Assembly: GCF_003312875.1 (NCBI RefSeq)
Contig: NZ_CP015163.1
Location: 8,680,001 to 8,744,000 of the forward strand
Direction of reading: 5' to 3'
DNA: 64,000 nucleotides
From: Amycolatopsis albispora
GTDB taxonomy: Bacteria > Actinomycetota > Actinomycetes > Mycobacteriales > Pseudonocardiaceae
A model generated the notes under the pieces. The model saw nothing but the letters and a program-made list of their open reading frames with translations. It had not been told where the DNA came from and did no database searches. Positions 51,893 to 60,913 of the stretch are shown piece after piece; the stretch's first letter is position 1; each line of letters starts with the position of its first letter. The translations under genes and the position numbers were made by a program.

Positions 51893-54184
51893 GTGTCGAG
51901 CCCCCAGCAGCGACTGGTCACCCAGCTCGCACGGATCAAGGACCTGAGCGGGCTCAGCCTGCGTGCGCTGGCCAAGCAGGCCGGGCTGAGCAGCTCGTCG
52001 CTGTCCCGGTACCTGACCGGCAGGCTGGTGCCGCCGTGGGAGGCCGTGGTGGCGCTGTGCCGCGCGGTCGGCCGCGATCCCCGGCCGCTGCGCCCGATCT
52101 GGGCCGAGGCGGCCAAGGCCGGGGCGGCCCCGCCGCCGCGCCGCAACGACCTGCCCGCCGACCTGATCGACTTCACCGGGCGGGAAGCGGAGTACGCGCG
52201 GGTCGAAGAGTTGCTGCGGACCGCGGGCGCGGTCGCGATCGACGGCATGCCGGGGGTGGGGAAGACCAGCCTGGCCGTCCACGTGGGACACCGGCTCGCG
52301 GCGGCATATCCGGATGGCGGGCTCTACCTCGACCTGCGGGGTTTCACGCCCGGCGAGCAGCCGCTGGACGCGCAGACCGCGCTCGGCCGGTTGCTCGGCG
52401 CACTGGAGATCAGCCAGCCGCCCGCCGGTACCGACGAGCGCGCGGCGCTCTGGCGGTCCGAGCTGTCCCGCCGCCGGGCACTGGTGGTGCTCGACAACGC
52501 GGTCGACGCGGAGCAGGTGCGCCCGCTGCTGCCCGGCGCCGGCCAGTCCGCGGTGCTGATCACCAGCCGGTCCCGGCTGGTCAGCTTGGACGGCGTGCCG
52601 CCGGTTTCGCTGGCGCCACTGGCCGACGACGACGCCGCGCACCTGTTCGGCCGGGCCGCGGGGGTCGCGCTCGCCGAGGAGGAGGCGGTCGGTCAGGTGC
52701 TGTCGCAGTGCGGCGGGCTGCCGCTGGCGCTGCGGATGGCCGGTGCCCGGTTGCGGCACCGTCCCGGATGGACGGTGGCCGTGCTCGCCGAGCGGCTGCG
52801 GGAGGGCGCCGGTCGCTTCGACGCGGTGTTCGGCATGTCGCTCGAGCAGCTCGACGCCGAGCAGCGGCGCGTGTTCCGATTGCTGGGTGTGCTGCCGGGT
52901 GCCGACTTCGACGAGGCGGCGGTGGTCGCGCTGACCGGCCTGCCGCGCGGCCGCGTCGAGGCGGCGCTCGAAGAGCTGGTCGACGCGCATCTGGTCCAGG
53001 AGCCGTCGCCGGGGCGGTACCGGATGCACGACCTGCTCCGCCGCTACGCCGCCGACCTCGCGGCGGAGGAGGAACCGCAGGCCGACGCCGCCGTGCGCCG
53101 GGTGCTGGAGCACTACCTGGCGGAGGCGATCGCCCATGATCGGGTGCTGCCGTCCCCGCGGCGGCCACAGCCTTCGCATGGTGATCCGGCGAAGGCGATG
53201 GCCTGGTTCGACCTCGAATACGTCAACCTGATCGCCGCCTTCGATGCGGCCGTGCGGCTCGGCGTGGACGAGGTGGTGGCCGAGTTGCCGCAGGCCATGC
53301 ACGTCTGGTTCTTCCGGCATCGCGGCACCGGCGACCAGACGCGCCTGCTCGATGCCGCCGCGGCTGCCGCGGGACGGCTGGGGCGTGACCGGGAACGGGC
53401 TTCACTGCTGTCGGACCTGGGCTTCGCGCACGCGGCCGCGGGCCGCCTGACTGAGGCGCTGGCCGCGTACGAAGAGGCTGGTAAGTCCGATGTGGACGAT
53501 CCTGAGCTGGTGGCCGGATTGGCCCTGCGGACCGGTTTCGTGCGCCGGGATCTCGGCGACCTCGAAGCGGCGCAGGCCTGTTTCCGGCGGGCGCGGGAGT
53601 TGTTCGAGCAACTCGGTCACCGCGGTGGGCAGGCGCAGGCGCTGGCCTTCGACGGCTGGGTGACGTGGCGGCTGGGCTCCTCCGGCGAAGCCGCCGAACT
53701 CGCCAGGACGGCGGTCGACCTGGCCGACGGGCCCGCGCGGATCACCGGCCTGGTCACGCTCGGTGTCGCACTGGCCGAGACCGAACCGGCCGAGTCGCTG
53801 CGAACACTGCACGAGGCGTTGTGGTTGGCGGAGGAGCACAACCTCCAGCACAACCAGGCGTGGTGCCACAACTACCTCGGCGTCGCGCTGCGGGTGATGG
53901 GGGAGCTGGACCAGGCCGTGGAGCACCACCGGCGCGCGCTGGAGCTGCTGGAACCGCTGGCGGAGGCGCAGCTGGAGATCGACTGCCTGCGGTCCTACGC
54001 CGAAACCTGCCGCGCCGCAGGACGCCCCGAGGAGGCACAGGCGCTACTCGACAAAGCCGCCACTGTCACGAATGTGGCTTTCGAGACGCAGAACGTCTCG
54101 AAAGCCACATTCGTGACACCGAGCCCGCATGCGGGCCAGGCCGAAACCGGCCCCGCCGCGGGGGTCGCGGGCGGGGCCGGGTGA
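51893..54184 (+). CDS. XRE-NB-ARC-TPR regulator (STAND family)
   Basis: The 763-residue protein has an N-terminal Xre-type helix-turn-helix ([19 protein letters not shown]), an NB-ARC ATPase domain with Walker [13 protein letters not shown] and Walker [11 protein letters not shown], a winged-helix region, and TPR repeats from about 480 to 715. Such STAND proteins are signal-gated switches that often regulate secondary metabolism. I chose the GTG at 51893 before SSPQQRLV. The last 40 codons run through the 55-bp palindrome at 54064, so the original C-terminus was probably changed by its insertion. Confidence 0.88.
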   Translation: MSSPQQRLVTQLARIKDLSGLSLRALAKQAGLSSSSLSRYLTGRLVPPWEAVVALCRAVGRDPRPLRPIWAEAAKAGAAPPPRRNDLPADLIDFTGREAEYARVEELLRTAGAVAIDGMPGVGKTSLAVHVGHRLAAAYPDGGLYLDLRGFTPGEQPLDAQTALGRLLGALEISQPPAGTDERAALWRSELSRRRALVVLDNAVDAEQVRPLLPGAGQSAVLITSRSRLVSLDGVPPVSLAPLADDDAAHLFGRAAGVALAEEEAVGQVLSQCGGLPLALRMAGARLRHRPGWTVAVLAERLREGAGRFDAVFGMSLEQLDAEQRRVFRLLGVLPGADFDEAAVVALTGLPRGRVEAALEELVDAHLVQEPSPGRYRMHDLLRRYAADLAAEEEPQADAAVRRVLEHYLAEAIAHDRVLPSPRRPQPSHGDPAKAMAWFDLEYVNLIAAFDAAVRLGVDEVVAELPQAMHVWFFRHRGTGDQTRLLDAAAAAAGRLGRDRERASLLSDLGFAHAAAGRLTEALAAYEEAGKSDVDDPELVAGLALRTGFVRRDLGDLEAAQACFRRARELFEQLGHRGGQAQALAFDGWVTWRLGSSGEAAELARTAVDLADGPARITGLVTLGVALAETEPAESLRTLHEALWLAEEHNLQHNQAWCHNYLGVALRVMGELDQAVEHHRRALELLEPLAEAQLEIDCLRSYAETCRAAGRPEEAQALLDKAATVTNVAFETQNVSKATFVTPSPHAGQAETGPAAGVAGGAG
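54064..54118. repeat. 55-bp perfect inverted repeat, copy 3 (inside a coding frame)
   Basis: Both 25-base arms are identical to the copies at 4148 and 15442; only the loop differs (CAGAA for CCAAA). This copy lies within the open frame of the NB-ARC gene and encodes [18 protein letters not shown] near its C-terminus. Confidence 0.95.
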
Positions 54185-54302
54185 TCTGGAAGGGAGTACA
54201 CGACTCATCGCGTACCGGTGGTGAGGCTGCCGCGGTCTGGCGCCACGAGACGCGTGCCGGGGCCAAATCGGGCTCACCCGGCCATGGCGGGAGCAGACAG
54301 CC

Positions 54303-54668
54303 TCATCCGGTGACCGGCGCGCGTGACCGTCGTGGGAATGCGCGCCGCGATATCACCTGCCTTTCCCAGACACACAGCTGACGCAGTTGGTCGAGGACGC
54401 TGGCGTGGCCCGGCGGAGGGGACCGTTGCCGTCGCAGGCCTTGTTGCCGGCGCACCGCCTCGCGGGGCTTGCCGGCCGGAGGACGGGTCCGGCGTGGACT
54501 CTTCGCACGCTGGCCCGTCGTGGCGAGGTGGTTCTTGGACGGCGGTGGGACAGGCGGGAAGCTGGCCGCCACGATCGCCTCGAACTCGGCGTCCACCAGC
54601 AGCGGCTCGGCACCCAGCAGGTCGGCGAACCCGCTGGTCGCGGGTGGCCTGCACAAAGTGTCCCGCAT
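54303..54668 (-). CDS. Hypothetical small protein
   Basis: This 121-residue frame starts with ATG at 54668 after GGGAG. The N-terminal third (MRDTLCRPPATSGFADLLGA, then LVDAEFEAIVAASFPPVPP) looks like the short acidic proteins common in Pseudonocardiaceae. The rest is Arg/Pro-rich, as if it had lost its proper reading frame. It may be a short real protein with a decayed tail. Function unknown. Confidence 0.5.
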   Translation of the reverse strand: MRDTLCRPPATSGFADLLGAEPLLVDAEFEAIVAASFPPVPPPSKNHLATTGQRAKSPRRTRPPAGKPREAVRRQQGLRRQRSPPPGHASVLDQLRQLCVWERQVISRRAFPRRSRAPVTG

Positions 54669-54774
54669 CGTCGATCACTCCCCGGCACGGTGTCTTTCGC
54701 TGGCACCAGGTGGTGTACCGCCTCTGTTATTTCTATAGCTCGCACTGGAGGTTATGTCAAGCGCCCGGCCCAGA

Positions 54775-54986
54775 CATTTTCGCGCGGCGCAGGAGGGCGA
54801 CCGGCCGGTGGCCCCGAGGGACGACTCCAGCGCGAATCCCGCGATCCACGAGCCGACCGCGGTGCCCAGGTTGAACGCCGTCGCCATGCCCGCAGCCCGA
54901 GCGACAAGGCGAGCCCGCTGTTCGTGGTCAACAAGGGCGAAGTGAAGCTGTAGACGACCAGCGACGAACCACAGACGGTCGCGCAA
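54775..54986 (-). pseudogene. MFS transporter fragment
   Basis: The minus strand encodes RAAGMATAFNLGTAVGSWIA and then GFALESSLGATGR. This is the penultimate-helix region of DHA1-type MFS transporters. Just upstream, another frame reads SLVVYSFTSPLLTTNSG, the preceding MFS loop. The two parts are joined by a frameshift, and both ends are missing. Confidence 0.6.
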
Positions 54987-55090
54987 TCGCGGCCAGGGAA
55001 ATGGGCGCCGAGCGGATCATCGCGATGAGCCGCCACGAATCAAGGCAGAAGCTGGCCCGGGAGTTCGGCGCCACCCACGTCATCGCCGAA
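54983..55090 (+). pseudogene. Zinc-type alcohol dehydrogenase fragment
   Basis: The plus strand reads AREMGAERIIAMSRHESRQK and then LAREFGATHVIAE. It matches the NAD-binding second half of medium-chain zinc dehydrogenases (the residues after the GXGXXG motif). The rest of the gene is absent. With the adjacent MFS fragment it shows that 54.2-55.1 kb is a decaying region. Confidence 0.65.
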
Positions 55091-55149
55091 CGCCTTGCCA
55101 CGGCCACCCCCGAAACGCGGTGGGCCGAACGGTTCCCGCACCCGGTGAC

Positions 55150-57762
55150 TCAGTCGAGCAGCTCCACGTAACCGTCGCTGCCGTGGACGCGGATCCGCTG
55201 CCCGTCCCGGATCAGCCGGGTCGCGCCGTCCACGCTGACCACGGCGGGCAGCCCGTACTCCCTGGCGATCACCGCGCCGTGCGTCATCAGGCCGCCGACC
55301 TCGGTCACCAGGCCGGCGATCGCCACGAACAGCGGCGTCCAGCTGGGATCGGTGTACGCGGTGACCAGGATGTCGCCCGCGGCCAGCTCGGCCCGCGCCA
55401 TGTCCACGACCACCCTGGCCCGGCCCTCCACGGTCCCGGCCGACACCGGCAGCCCGGCCAGCGCGCCCGGCGGCAGGTCGTCACGCCGGTACTCGCCGTT
55501 GACGGCCTCACCGTCCGAGGTGAGCAGCCGGGGCGGCGTGAGCGCCTCGTACGACCGGAAGGCCTCCCGCCGTTCCCGGATCAGCTCGGCGTCCACCGCC
55601 CGCGTGCGCACAACCTCCTGGAACTCCTGCAGCCGGAGGTAGAACAGGTCGTCCTCGGCCCGCAGGACACCCGCTTCGACCAGGCGCGCCGCTTCCCGCA
55701 GCAACGCCTGCTTGTAGACGAAGTACCGGCAGACCATGCCGTACTTCGGGTACTCGCGGTAACCGGCGAAGGTGCGGACGCGGTCGATCATCCGCTTGGT
55801 TTCCGCGGCTTTGGCTTCCCCGTCCGGCAGCGCACGCAACCGCGTCAGCAACTCCTCTTCCTTGCGCAGCGCCTCCTGCCGTCCCTGCTCGAAGCGCTGC
55901 TTGCCGGCGCCGGGCTCGAAGTTCCTGACGTTGCCGAGGATCGTGGGCACCAGCATGGCGGGACGCTCGCTCCAGCGGTCCCTGGTGATGTCGATTTCGC
56001 CCGCGCAGCGCATGCCGTACTCGTCCAGATAACCCTGGATGGCGTCGCGTGCCTCGCGTCCGCCGGGCAGCGTGGCCAGCTCGTCCAGGAAATCGTCGTG
56101 GTCCTCGGCCGCCACCCGCTCCAGGAACGCCACGACCTCGGCGTGCGGCCGGATCGTGTCCGCGACGTCGAGCAGCGCGAGCCCCATTTCCGAGGTGACG
56201 TTGCCGGGCACGGACTGGGTGAGCACGTCGGCCGCGTTCTTCTCGCCCAGCCATTCCGCCAGCCGCTCGTTGAGCCACCAGGTGGTCTCCATCGCGGCCA
56301 TGATCGCCTGGTGGCTTCGCGGGGAGAACAGGATCCGCCGCAGCTCGTCGAAGTCGGCCAGGACGAAGTCGAGCAGCGCCGTGCCGGACAGCGGCTGGAT
56401 CTCGCGCCGCAGGGTTTCCACGGACGCCCGGTTCTCCGCGATCAGCTCGGCGACGATGGCCGGATCGGTCTCGATGGTGGACGGCGGGCCGTCGAGATGG
56501 GGGTTGCCGGTGCCCTGACCCGTGTCCGGCTGCAACGGGATGAAGTCCTCACGGGCCAGCACGCTTTCCAGCGCGTCGCGGATCAGCAGGTCCGACCGGC
56601 CCAGCGCGGTCAGCATGCCTTCGCGGCCCGACCGCGTCGCCAGCTCCGGGGCCACGTCGACGAACAGCCGCCCGCCCGCTTCGTGCATCTTCCGCGGGGT
56701 GGTCAGCTGCCACACGGACAGCCCGAGCGGCTTCATCGCGTCGGTCATCATCTGCTGGTGGCCGACGGAAAGGTAGACGTGGTTGCCGTCGTCTGCGCTT
56801 TCGGGCACCGGGAACAGCGTGGTGATCGGGCGGCTCTGCACGAGGTGGAACTCACCGTCCGCCAGGCACCATTCGATGTCCTGCGGGCCGCCGAAATGCG
56901 CTTCGAGCCGCCTGCCCAGCCGCACCAGCCGCACGGCCTGCGCCTCCGTCAGCGCGGGCCGCGCCTGGCGTTCCGGATCGACCGGCGCCTCCTTCGTGCC
57001 GCCTCCCGGCACCGCCTCGATGGCCCGCTGCTTGGTACCGACGGCCGTGGTGACGACCGGTTCACCGCGGTCGTCACGCACCGTGTAGATGTCCGGGTTC
57101 ACCTGCCCGGACACCAGCGCCTCGCCGAGCCCCCAGCCCGCCTCCACGGTGGCCACCTTCCGGTTCGAGGTCACCGGGTCGGCGGTGAACAGGATCCCCG
57201 CTGCCTCCGGGAACACCATCCGCTGCACCACCACGCCCATCCGCACGCTCCGGTGACCGAAGCCGTTGCGCAGCCGGTAGGTCACCGCGCGGTCGGTGAA
57301 CAGCGAAGCCCAGCACCGCCGGACGTGGTCGAGGACCGCCTCGGTGCCCACCACGTTGAGGTACGAGTCCTGCTGCCCGGCGAAGGACGCGGTCGGCAGG
57401 TCCTCGGCGGTCGCGCTGGACCGCACCGCGTAGGCGGCCTGGTCACCGAGGCGGGCGACCGCTTCGCTGATCGCCGTCACCAGCTCACCCGGCATCGCGA
57501 CGCCCTCGACGACGCCGCGGATCTCGGCGCTCAGCGCGCGGATCTCCGCCTGGTCGTCCGGGCGCACGCGGGACAGGCGGTCGAGCTGCTCCTCGATCGA
57601 CGCCGTCGCCAGGATCTCCCGGTAGGCGCCGGTGGTGACGCAGAAACCGCCGGGCACGCGGACGCCGTCGATCTTCGACAGCTCACCGAGGTGCACCCCC
57701 TTGCCGCCGACCTCCGCGAGGTTGGTCCGGTCGATCTGCTCGAAGCCCATCACGTAGCGCAA
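55150..57762 (-). CDS. rph: Rifampin phosphotransferase
   Basis: The 870-residue protein has the three-part layout of Rph: an ATP-grasp domain (GGKGVHLGELSKI, YAVRSSATAEDLPTASFAGQ), a middle rifamycin-binding domain (about 330-750), and a C-terminal swivelling His domain (TEVGGLMTHGAVIAREYGLP, catalytic His about 828). Rph uses ATP to phosphorylate rifampin at O-21, giving AMP and phosphate. Relation to PEP synthase is plain, but the PEP-binding domain is absent. The TTG start at 57762 has GGAG 8 nt before it; ATG 57750 is an alternative. Confidence 0.88.
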   Translation of the reverse strand: MRYVMGFEQIDRTNLAEVGGKGVHLGELSKIDGVRVPGGFCVTTGAYREILATASIEEQLDRLSRVRPDDQAEIRALSAEIRGVVEGVAMPGELVTAISEAVARLGDQAAYAVRSSATAEDLPTASFAGQQDSYLNVVGTEAVLDHVRRCWASLFTDRAVTYRLRNGFGHRSVRMGVVVQRMVFPEAAGILFTADPVTSNRKVATVEAGWGLGEALVSGQVNPDIYTVRDDRGEPVVTTAVGTKQRAIEAVPGGGTKEAPVDPERQARPALTEAQAVRLVRLGRRLEAHFGGPQDIEWCLADGEFHLVQSRPITTLFPVPESADDGNHVYLSVGHQQMMTDAMKPLGLSVWQLTTPRKMHEAGGRLFVDVAPELATRSGREGMLTALGRSDLLIRDALESVLAREDFIPLQPDTGQGTGNPHLDGPPSTIETDPAIVAELIAENRASVETLRREIQPLSGTALLDFVLADFDELRRILFSPRSHQAIMAAMETTWWLNERLAEWLGEKNAADVLTQSVPGNVTSEMGLALLDVADTIRPHAEVVAFLERVAAEDHDDFLDELATLPGGREARDAIQGYLDEYGMRCAGEIDITRDRWSERPAMLVPTILGNVRNFEPGAGKQRFEQGRQEALRKEEELLTRLRALPDGEAKAAETKRMIDRVRTFAGYREYPKYGMVCRYFVYKQALLREAARLVEAGVLRAEDDLFYLRLQEFQEVVRTRAVDAELIRERREAFRSYEALTPPRLLTSDGEAVNGEYRRDDLPPGALAGLPVSAGTVEGRARVVVDMARAELAAGDILVTAYTDPSWTPLFVAIAGLVTEVGGLMTHGAVIAREYGLPAVVSVDGATRLIRDGQRIRVHGSDGYVELLD

Positions 57763-58024
57763 TTCCGCTGCTCCATCGGTTCGTCGGGTGGTTCGCGACG
57801 GGAGTATGGAGCAGATTCCGGCGCCTCATGAGGCCGCGAAATCTGCTATAACCTGAAGTGGGAAGAGGGTGGTTCCCCGCTGGGGACCGGGCCCGCCCGA
57901 TTCGTCCGGGGATGCCGGATTCGCCTGTGCCTCCACAGTGGACACATCACGCCGCGTCGGCCGATCGACCGGATACCGCCGGGGTGCGCTGATAGCATCC
58001 AGCCCGGACGTCAAGGGGGGACTG

Positions 58025-59665
58025 ATGACAGGCCGGGGGTTCCGCGAAGAGCTGACCCAGTTGCTGCAGGCGCGTTACCCGCTGCTCGTCGTCGAGACGC
58101 ACGAGGAACAGCGCGTGGTGCGGGAAATCCGCGCCGTCGCCGAGGACGGGTCGCGGCTGCGCACGCCGCGTCGGGTGCACGTGTGGTCCTCGACCACGGG
58201 TCTGGTCCCGGCCGGTGGCGGCGCGCCGGTGGCCGAGACGAGGGCGGCCTCCGCGGCGCTGGAGCGCGTGTACAGCTGGAACGAGCCCGGCGTGTTCGTT
58301 TTTGTCGACCTGCACCCGTCGCTGGTCTCCGAGGGCGGCCACCGCCCCGACCCGGAGGTCGTGCGCCGCCTGCGTGAACTGGCCACCACGCTCAAGACGC
58401 GCCCGGTCCCGCTGACCGTCATCCTGGTCTCGCCCGCGTTGAAGGTGCCGCCGGAGCTGGAGCACGACGCCACCGTCATCGACTTCCCGCTGCCCGACCA
58501 GCAGCAGATCGGCGAGCTGCTCGACAGCATGGTCGCCGCCCACCGGCACCAGGTGCGCATCGGCATCACCAGGGAAGACCGCGACACCTTCATCGCCGCG
58601 GCCCGCGGGCTCACCCTGCCCGAGGCGGAGAACGCGTTCGCCCGCGCGCTGGTCGAGGGCGGCGGGCTCGACCCCGGCGACCTCGAGCTGATCCTCGCCG
58701 AGAAGCGCCAGGCGGTGCGCCGGTCGGGCATGCTCGACATCGTGCCCGCGGAGGTGAGCTTCGAATCCGTCGGCGGCCTCGAACGGCTCAAGCGCTGGCT
58801 GACCAAGCGCAGCGGCACCTGGACCCCGGCCGCGGCGGCGTACAACCTGAGCGCGCCGAAGGGCCTGCTGCTCACCGGCGTTCCCGGGTGCGGCAAGAGC
58901 CTGTCCGCGGTGTGCGTGGCCAGCATGTGGCGGCTGCCGCTGCTGCGCCTCGACCTCGGCCGCGTGTTCGCCGGGCTGGTCGGTTCCAGCGAGAAGAACA
59001 TGCGCGCGGTGATCCGCACGGCGGAGGGCATCGCGCCCTGCGTGCTGTGGGTTGACGAGATCGAGAAGGGCCTCGCCGGCGCGGGCGGCGGTGGGGACGG
59101 CGGCACCGCGCGGCGGGTGTTCGGCACCTTCCTGTCGTGGATGCAGGAGAAAACCGCGCCGGTTTTTGTGATGGCCACGGCGAACCAGGTCGACTCGCTG
59201 CCGCCGGAGTTCCTGCGCAAGGGCCGGTTCGACGAGATCTTCTTCGTGGACCTGCCCTCGGCCGCCGAGCGGGCGGTGATCTGGCGGATCCACCTGCGCA
59301 AGCGGGTGACCGACGAGTTCGTCGGCAGCGAGCTGACGATGGATGACGCGTTGTTCGCCGAGCTGGCCGCGTGCAGTGACGGCTACAGCGGCGCCGAGAT
59401 CGAGCAGGCCGTGCTGTCCGGGCTGGTCGACGCCTTCGCCGAAAAGCGGCCGCTGCGCAAGGAAGACCTGGTGCACGCGGTGAAGTCGACCGTGCCGCTG
59501 TCGGTCACCCAGGCCGACGAGATCCTGGCCATCCGCAACTGGGCGGAGACGCGCGCGGTCGCCGCCACCGACGACAGCAGCCTCGCCCCGGCGCCCGCAC
59601 CGCCCGCGGCGGCCGCGCCGCCGGAGCCAGCCGAGTCACTGCCGGGAAGGACGATCGACGTATGA
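58025..59665 (+). CDS. Ycf46-like AAA+ ATPase
   Basis: The 546-residue protein has an N-terminal domain of about 240 residues ([33 protein letters not shown]) typical of Ycf46. An AAA+ module follows with Walker A GVPGCGKS (285-292), Walker [11 protein letters not shown] (339-348), sensor-1 ATAN and an arginine-finger region RKGRFDE (399-405). The C-terminus is Ala/Pro-rich. It is the first gene of a five-gene operon in which every pair overlaps. The client is unknown. The start follows AAGGGGGG. Confidence 0.92.
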   Translation: MTGRGFREELTQLLQARYPLLVVETHEEQRVVREIRAVAEDGSRLRTPRRVHVWSSTTGLVPAGGGAPVAETRAASAALERVYSWNEPGVFVFVDLHPSLVSEGGHRPDPEVVRRLRELATTLKTRPVPLTVILVSPALKVPPELEHDATVIDFPLPDQQQIGELLDSMVAAHRHQVRIGITREDRDTFIAAARGLTLPEAENAFARALVEGGGLDPGDLELILAEKRQAVRRSGMLDIVPAEVSFESVGGLERLKRWLTKRSGTWTPAAAAYNLSAPKGLLLTGVPGCGKSLSAVCVASMWRLPLLRLDLGRVFAGLVGSSEKNMRAVIRTAEGIAPCVLWVDEIEKGLAGAGGGGDGGTARRVFGTFLSWMQEKTAPVFVMATANQVDSLPPEFLRKGRFDEIFFVDLPSAAERAVIWRIHLRKRVTDEFVGSELTMDDALFAELAACSDGYSGAEIEQAVLSGLVDAFAEKRPLRKEDLVHAVKSTVPLSVTQADEILAIRNWAETRAVAATDDSSLAPAPAPPAAAAPPEPAESLPGRTIDV

Positions 59666-59877
59666 CGCACCGGGTGACCGTGACCGTCGGGCGTGACGGC
59701 TCGATCAGCGCCGAGACACACGGCGTGACGGGCTCGAAATGCCTCGACTACATCCCGCTCCTGGAGGATCTGCTCGACGCGGAGACGGTGTCCTCGGAGT
59801 TCACCGAGGACTACCGCCGCACCACGACGACCGCGGAGCACCAGGCGACCCAGCAGCAGTCCCAATGGAACTCCTGA
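59662..59877 (+). CDS. DUF2997 protein
   Basis: This 71-residue protein starts [20 protein letters not shown] and continues with TGSKCLDYIPLLEDLL, the DUF2997 signature with one conserved Cys. DUF2997 proteins are usually encoded next to Ycf46-like ATPases and DUF1257 proteins in cyanobacteria and actinobacteria. The ATG overlaps the ATPase stop (ATGA), and its own 3' end overlaps the radical-SAM gene by 13 nt. Function unknown. Confidence 0.88.
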   Translation: MTHRVTVTVGRDGSISAETHGVTGSKCLDYIPLLEDLLDAETVSSEFTEDYRRTTTTAEHQATQQQSQWNS

Positions 59878-60473
59878 ACCTCCACCGGATCGTCGACGCG
59901 ACGCTGGCCGAAGGGCCGGGCCTGCGGTGCGCGGTGTGGACGCAGGGCTGCTCGGTCCGTTGTCCCGGCTGCTTCAACCCGCAGACCTGGACCACCCGCG
60001 GTGGCACGCGGATGCCGTGGCCCGAGGCGGCGGAGCGGGTGCTGCGGGCCCGCGACGAGCACGGCGTCCAGGGCGTGACCTTTCTCGGCGGCGAGCCGTT
60101 CGACCAGCCCGAGCCGCTCGGCGCGCTGGCCGCGGCGGTCCGCGCGGAAGGGCTGTCGGTGATGACCTTCACCGGGCACCGCGTGGAGGAACTGCGCGTG
60201 CGGCCGGACTGCGCGGCGCTGCTGGCGTCGACGGACCTGCTGGTCGACGGGCCGTACCTGGCGGACAAGCCGGAGCCGAGCCGGCCGTGGGTGGGGTCGG
60301 CCAACCAGCGCTTCCACTTCCTGACCGACCGCTACGACGAGTCCGTGCTCGACGCCCCGAACCGGCTCGAGCTGCGGATCGCGACCGACGGCTCGGTGGA
60401 CCTGAACGGGTTCGCCACCACCGAGGCACTGGAGGCGCTGCTCGCGCCGGTGCGTGAAGGGAACAACCGATGA
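59865..60473 (+). CDS. Short radical-SAM (NrdG-like) protein
   Basis: The 202-residue protein has the 4Fe-4S motif CSVRCPGC (Cys29, Cys33, Cys36; Cys-X3-Cys-X2-Cys), the FLGGEPFDQPE segment for SAM binding, and a C-terminal part ending in FATTEALEALL. It resembles NrdG-type activating enzymes, which make a glycyl radical on a partner. No glycyl-radical enzyme is encoded in this window. The ATG at 59865 lies inside the DUF2997 gene, and its end overlaps DUF1257 by 4 nt. Confidence 0.9.
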   Translation: MELLNLHRIVDATLAEGPGLRCAVWTQGCSVRCPGCFNPQTWTTRGGTRMPWPEAAERVLRARDEHGVQGVTFLGGEPFDQPEPLGALAAAVRAEGLSVMTFTGHRVEELRVRPDCAALLASTDLLVDGPYLADKPEPSRPWVGSANQRFHFLTDRYDESVLDAPNRLELRIATDGSVDLNGFATTEALEALLAPVREGNNR

Positions 60474-60913
60474 GCGTCGTCCTCAAGCTGCGCAGCCAGG
60501 CGCTGGCCCAGCTCAACGCCGCCACCCTCGCCGCGCACACGCAGGCGCAGGCCGGGCAGGTCACCGTGCGCACCCGCATGCGGCACCGCGACCTGCTCAC
60601 CAAGGCGCTGACCGGGCTGAACGCGCAGGTCACCAGCGACGAGAACACCGTGGTCGCGCAGTGGGCGGGGCGGCGGATCCAGTTCACCTACGGTCCCGAC
60701 GGCGTGCAGCTGGCGCATGTGGACGGTCCGTCGATCAATCCGGCCGAAGCCGAGCAGCTGGTGCTGTCGGTGGACAACGCCTACGCGGCCGAGGTGCAGC
60801 GCCAGGTCTACGAGCGGCTCAAGGAGCGCGCCGCCCAGTCCGGGATGCGCGTGGAGTCCGAGCGGACCAACGCCGACCAGTCGATCAGCGTCACGCTGGT
60901 CGCCACCTCGTGA
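60470..60913 (+). CDS. DUF1257 (Ycf35-like) protein
   Basis: The 147-residue protein has the DUF1257 pattern: RTRMRHRDLLTKALTGLNAQ, a VAQWAGRRIQFTYGPDGVQL sheet, and a helical AEVQRQVYERLKERA before a final strand. Ycf35 proteins occur in cyanobacteria and red-algal plastids, often near Ycf46, and have no known activity. The ATG overlaps the radical-SAM stop by 4 nt, and the next gene's GTG overlaps its stop. Confidence 0.87.
   Translation: MSVVLKLRSQALAQLNAATLAAHTQAQAGQVTVRTRMRHRDLLTKALTGLNAQVTSDENTVVAQWAGRRIQFTYGPDGVQLAHVDGPSINPAEAEQLVLSVDNAYAAEVQRQVYERLKERAAQSGMRVESERTNADQSISVTLVATS

Noticed and set aside
57763..58024. Rifamycin-associated element in the rph promoter region
   Set aside because: I looked for the GGGGCTTGC-type palindrome on both strands and found none.
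59865..60473. Assignment of the radical-SAM gene as nrdG of an anaerobic ribonucleotide reductase
   Set aside because: No nrdD-like glycyl-radical enzyme is present, and the gene is locked into the Ycf46/DUF1257 operon, so the generic name is safer.
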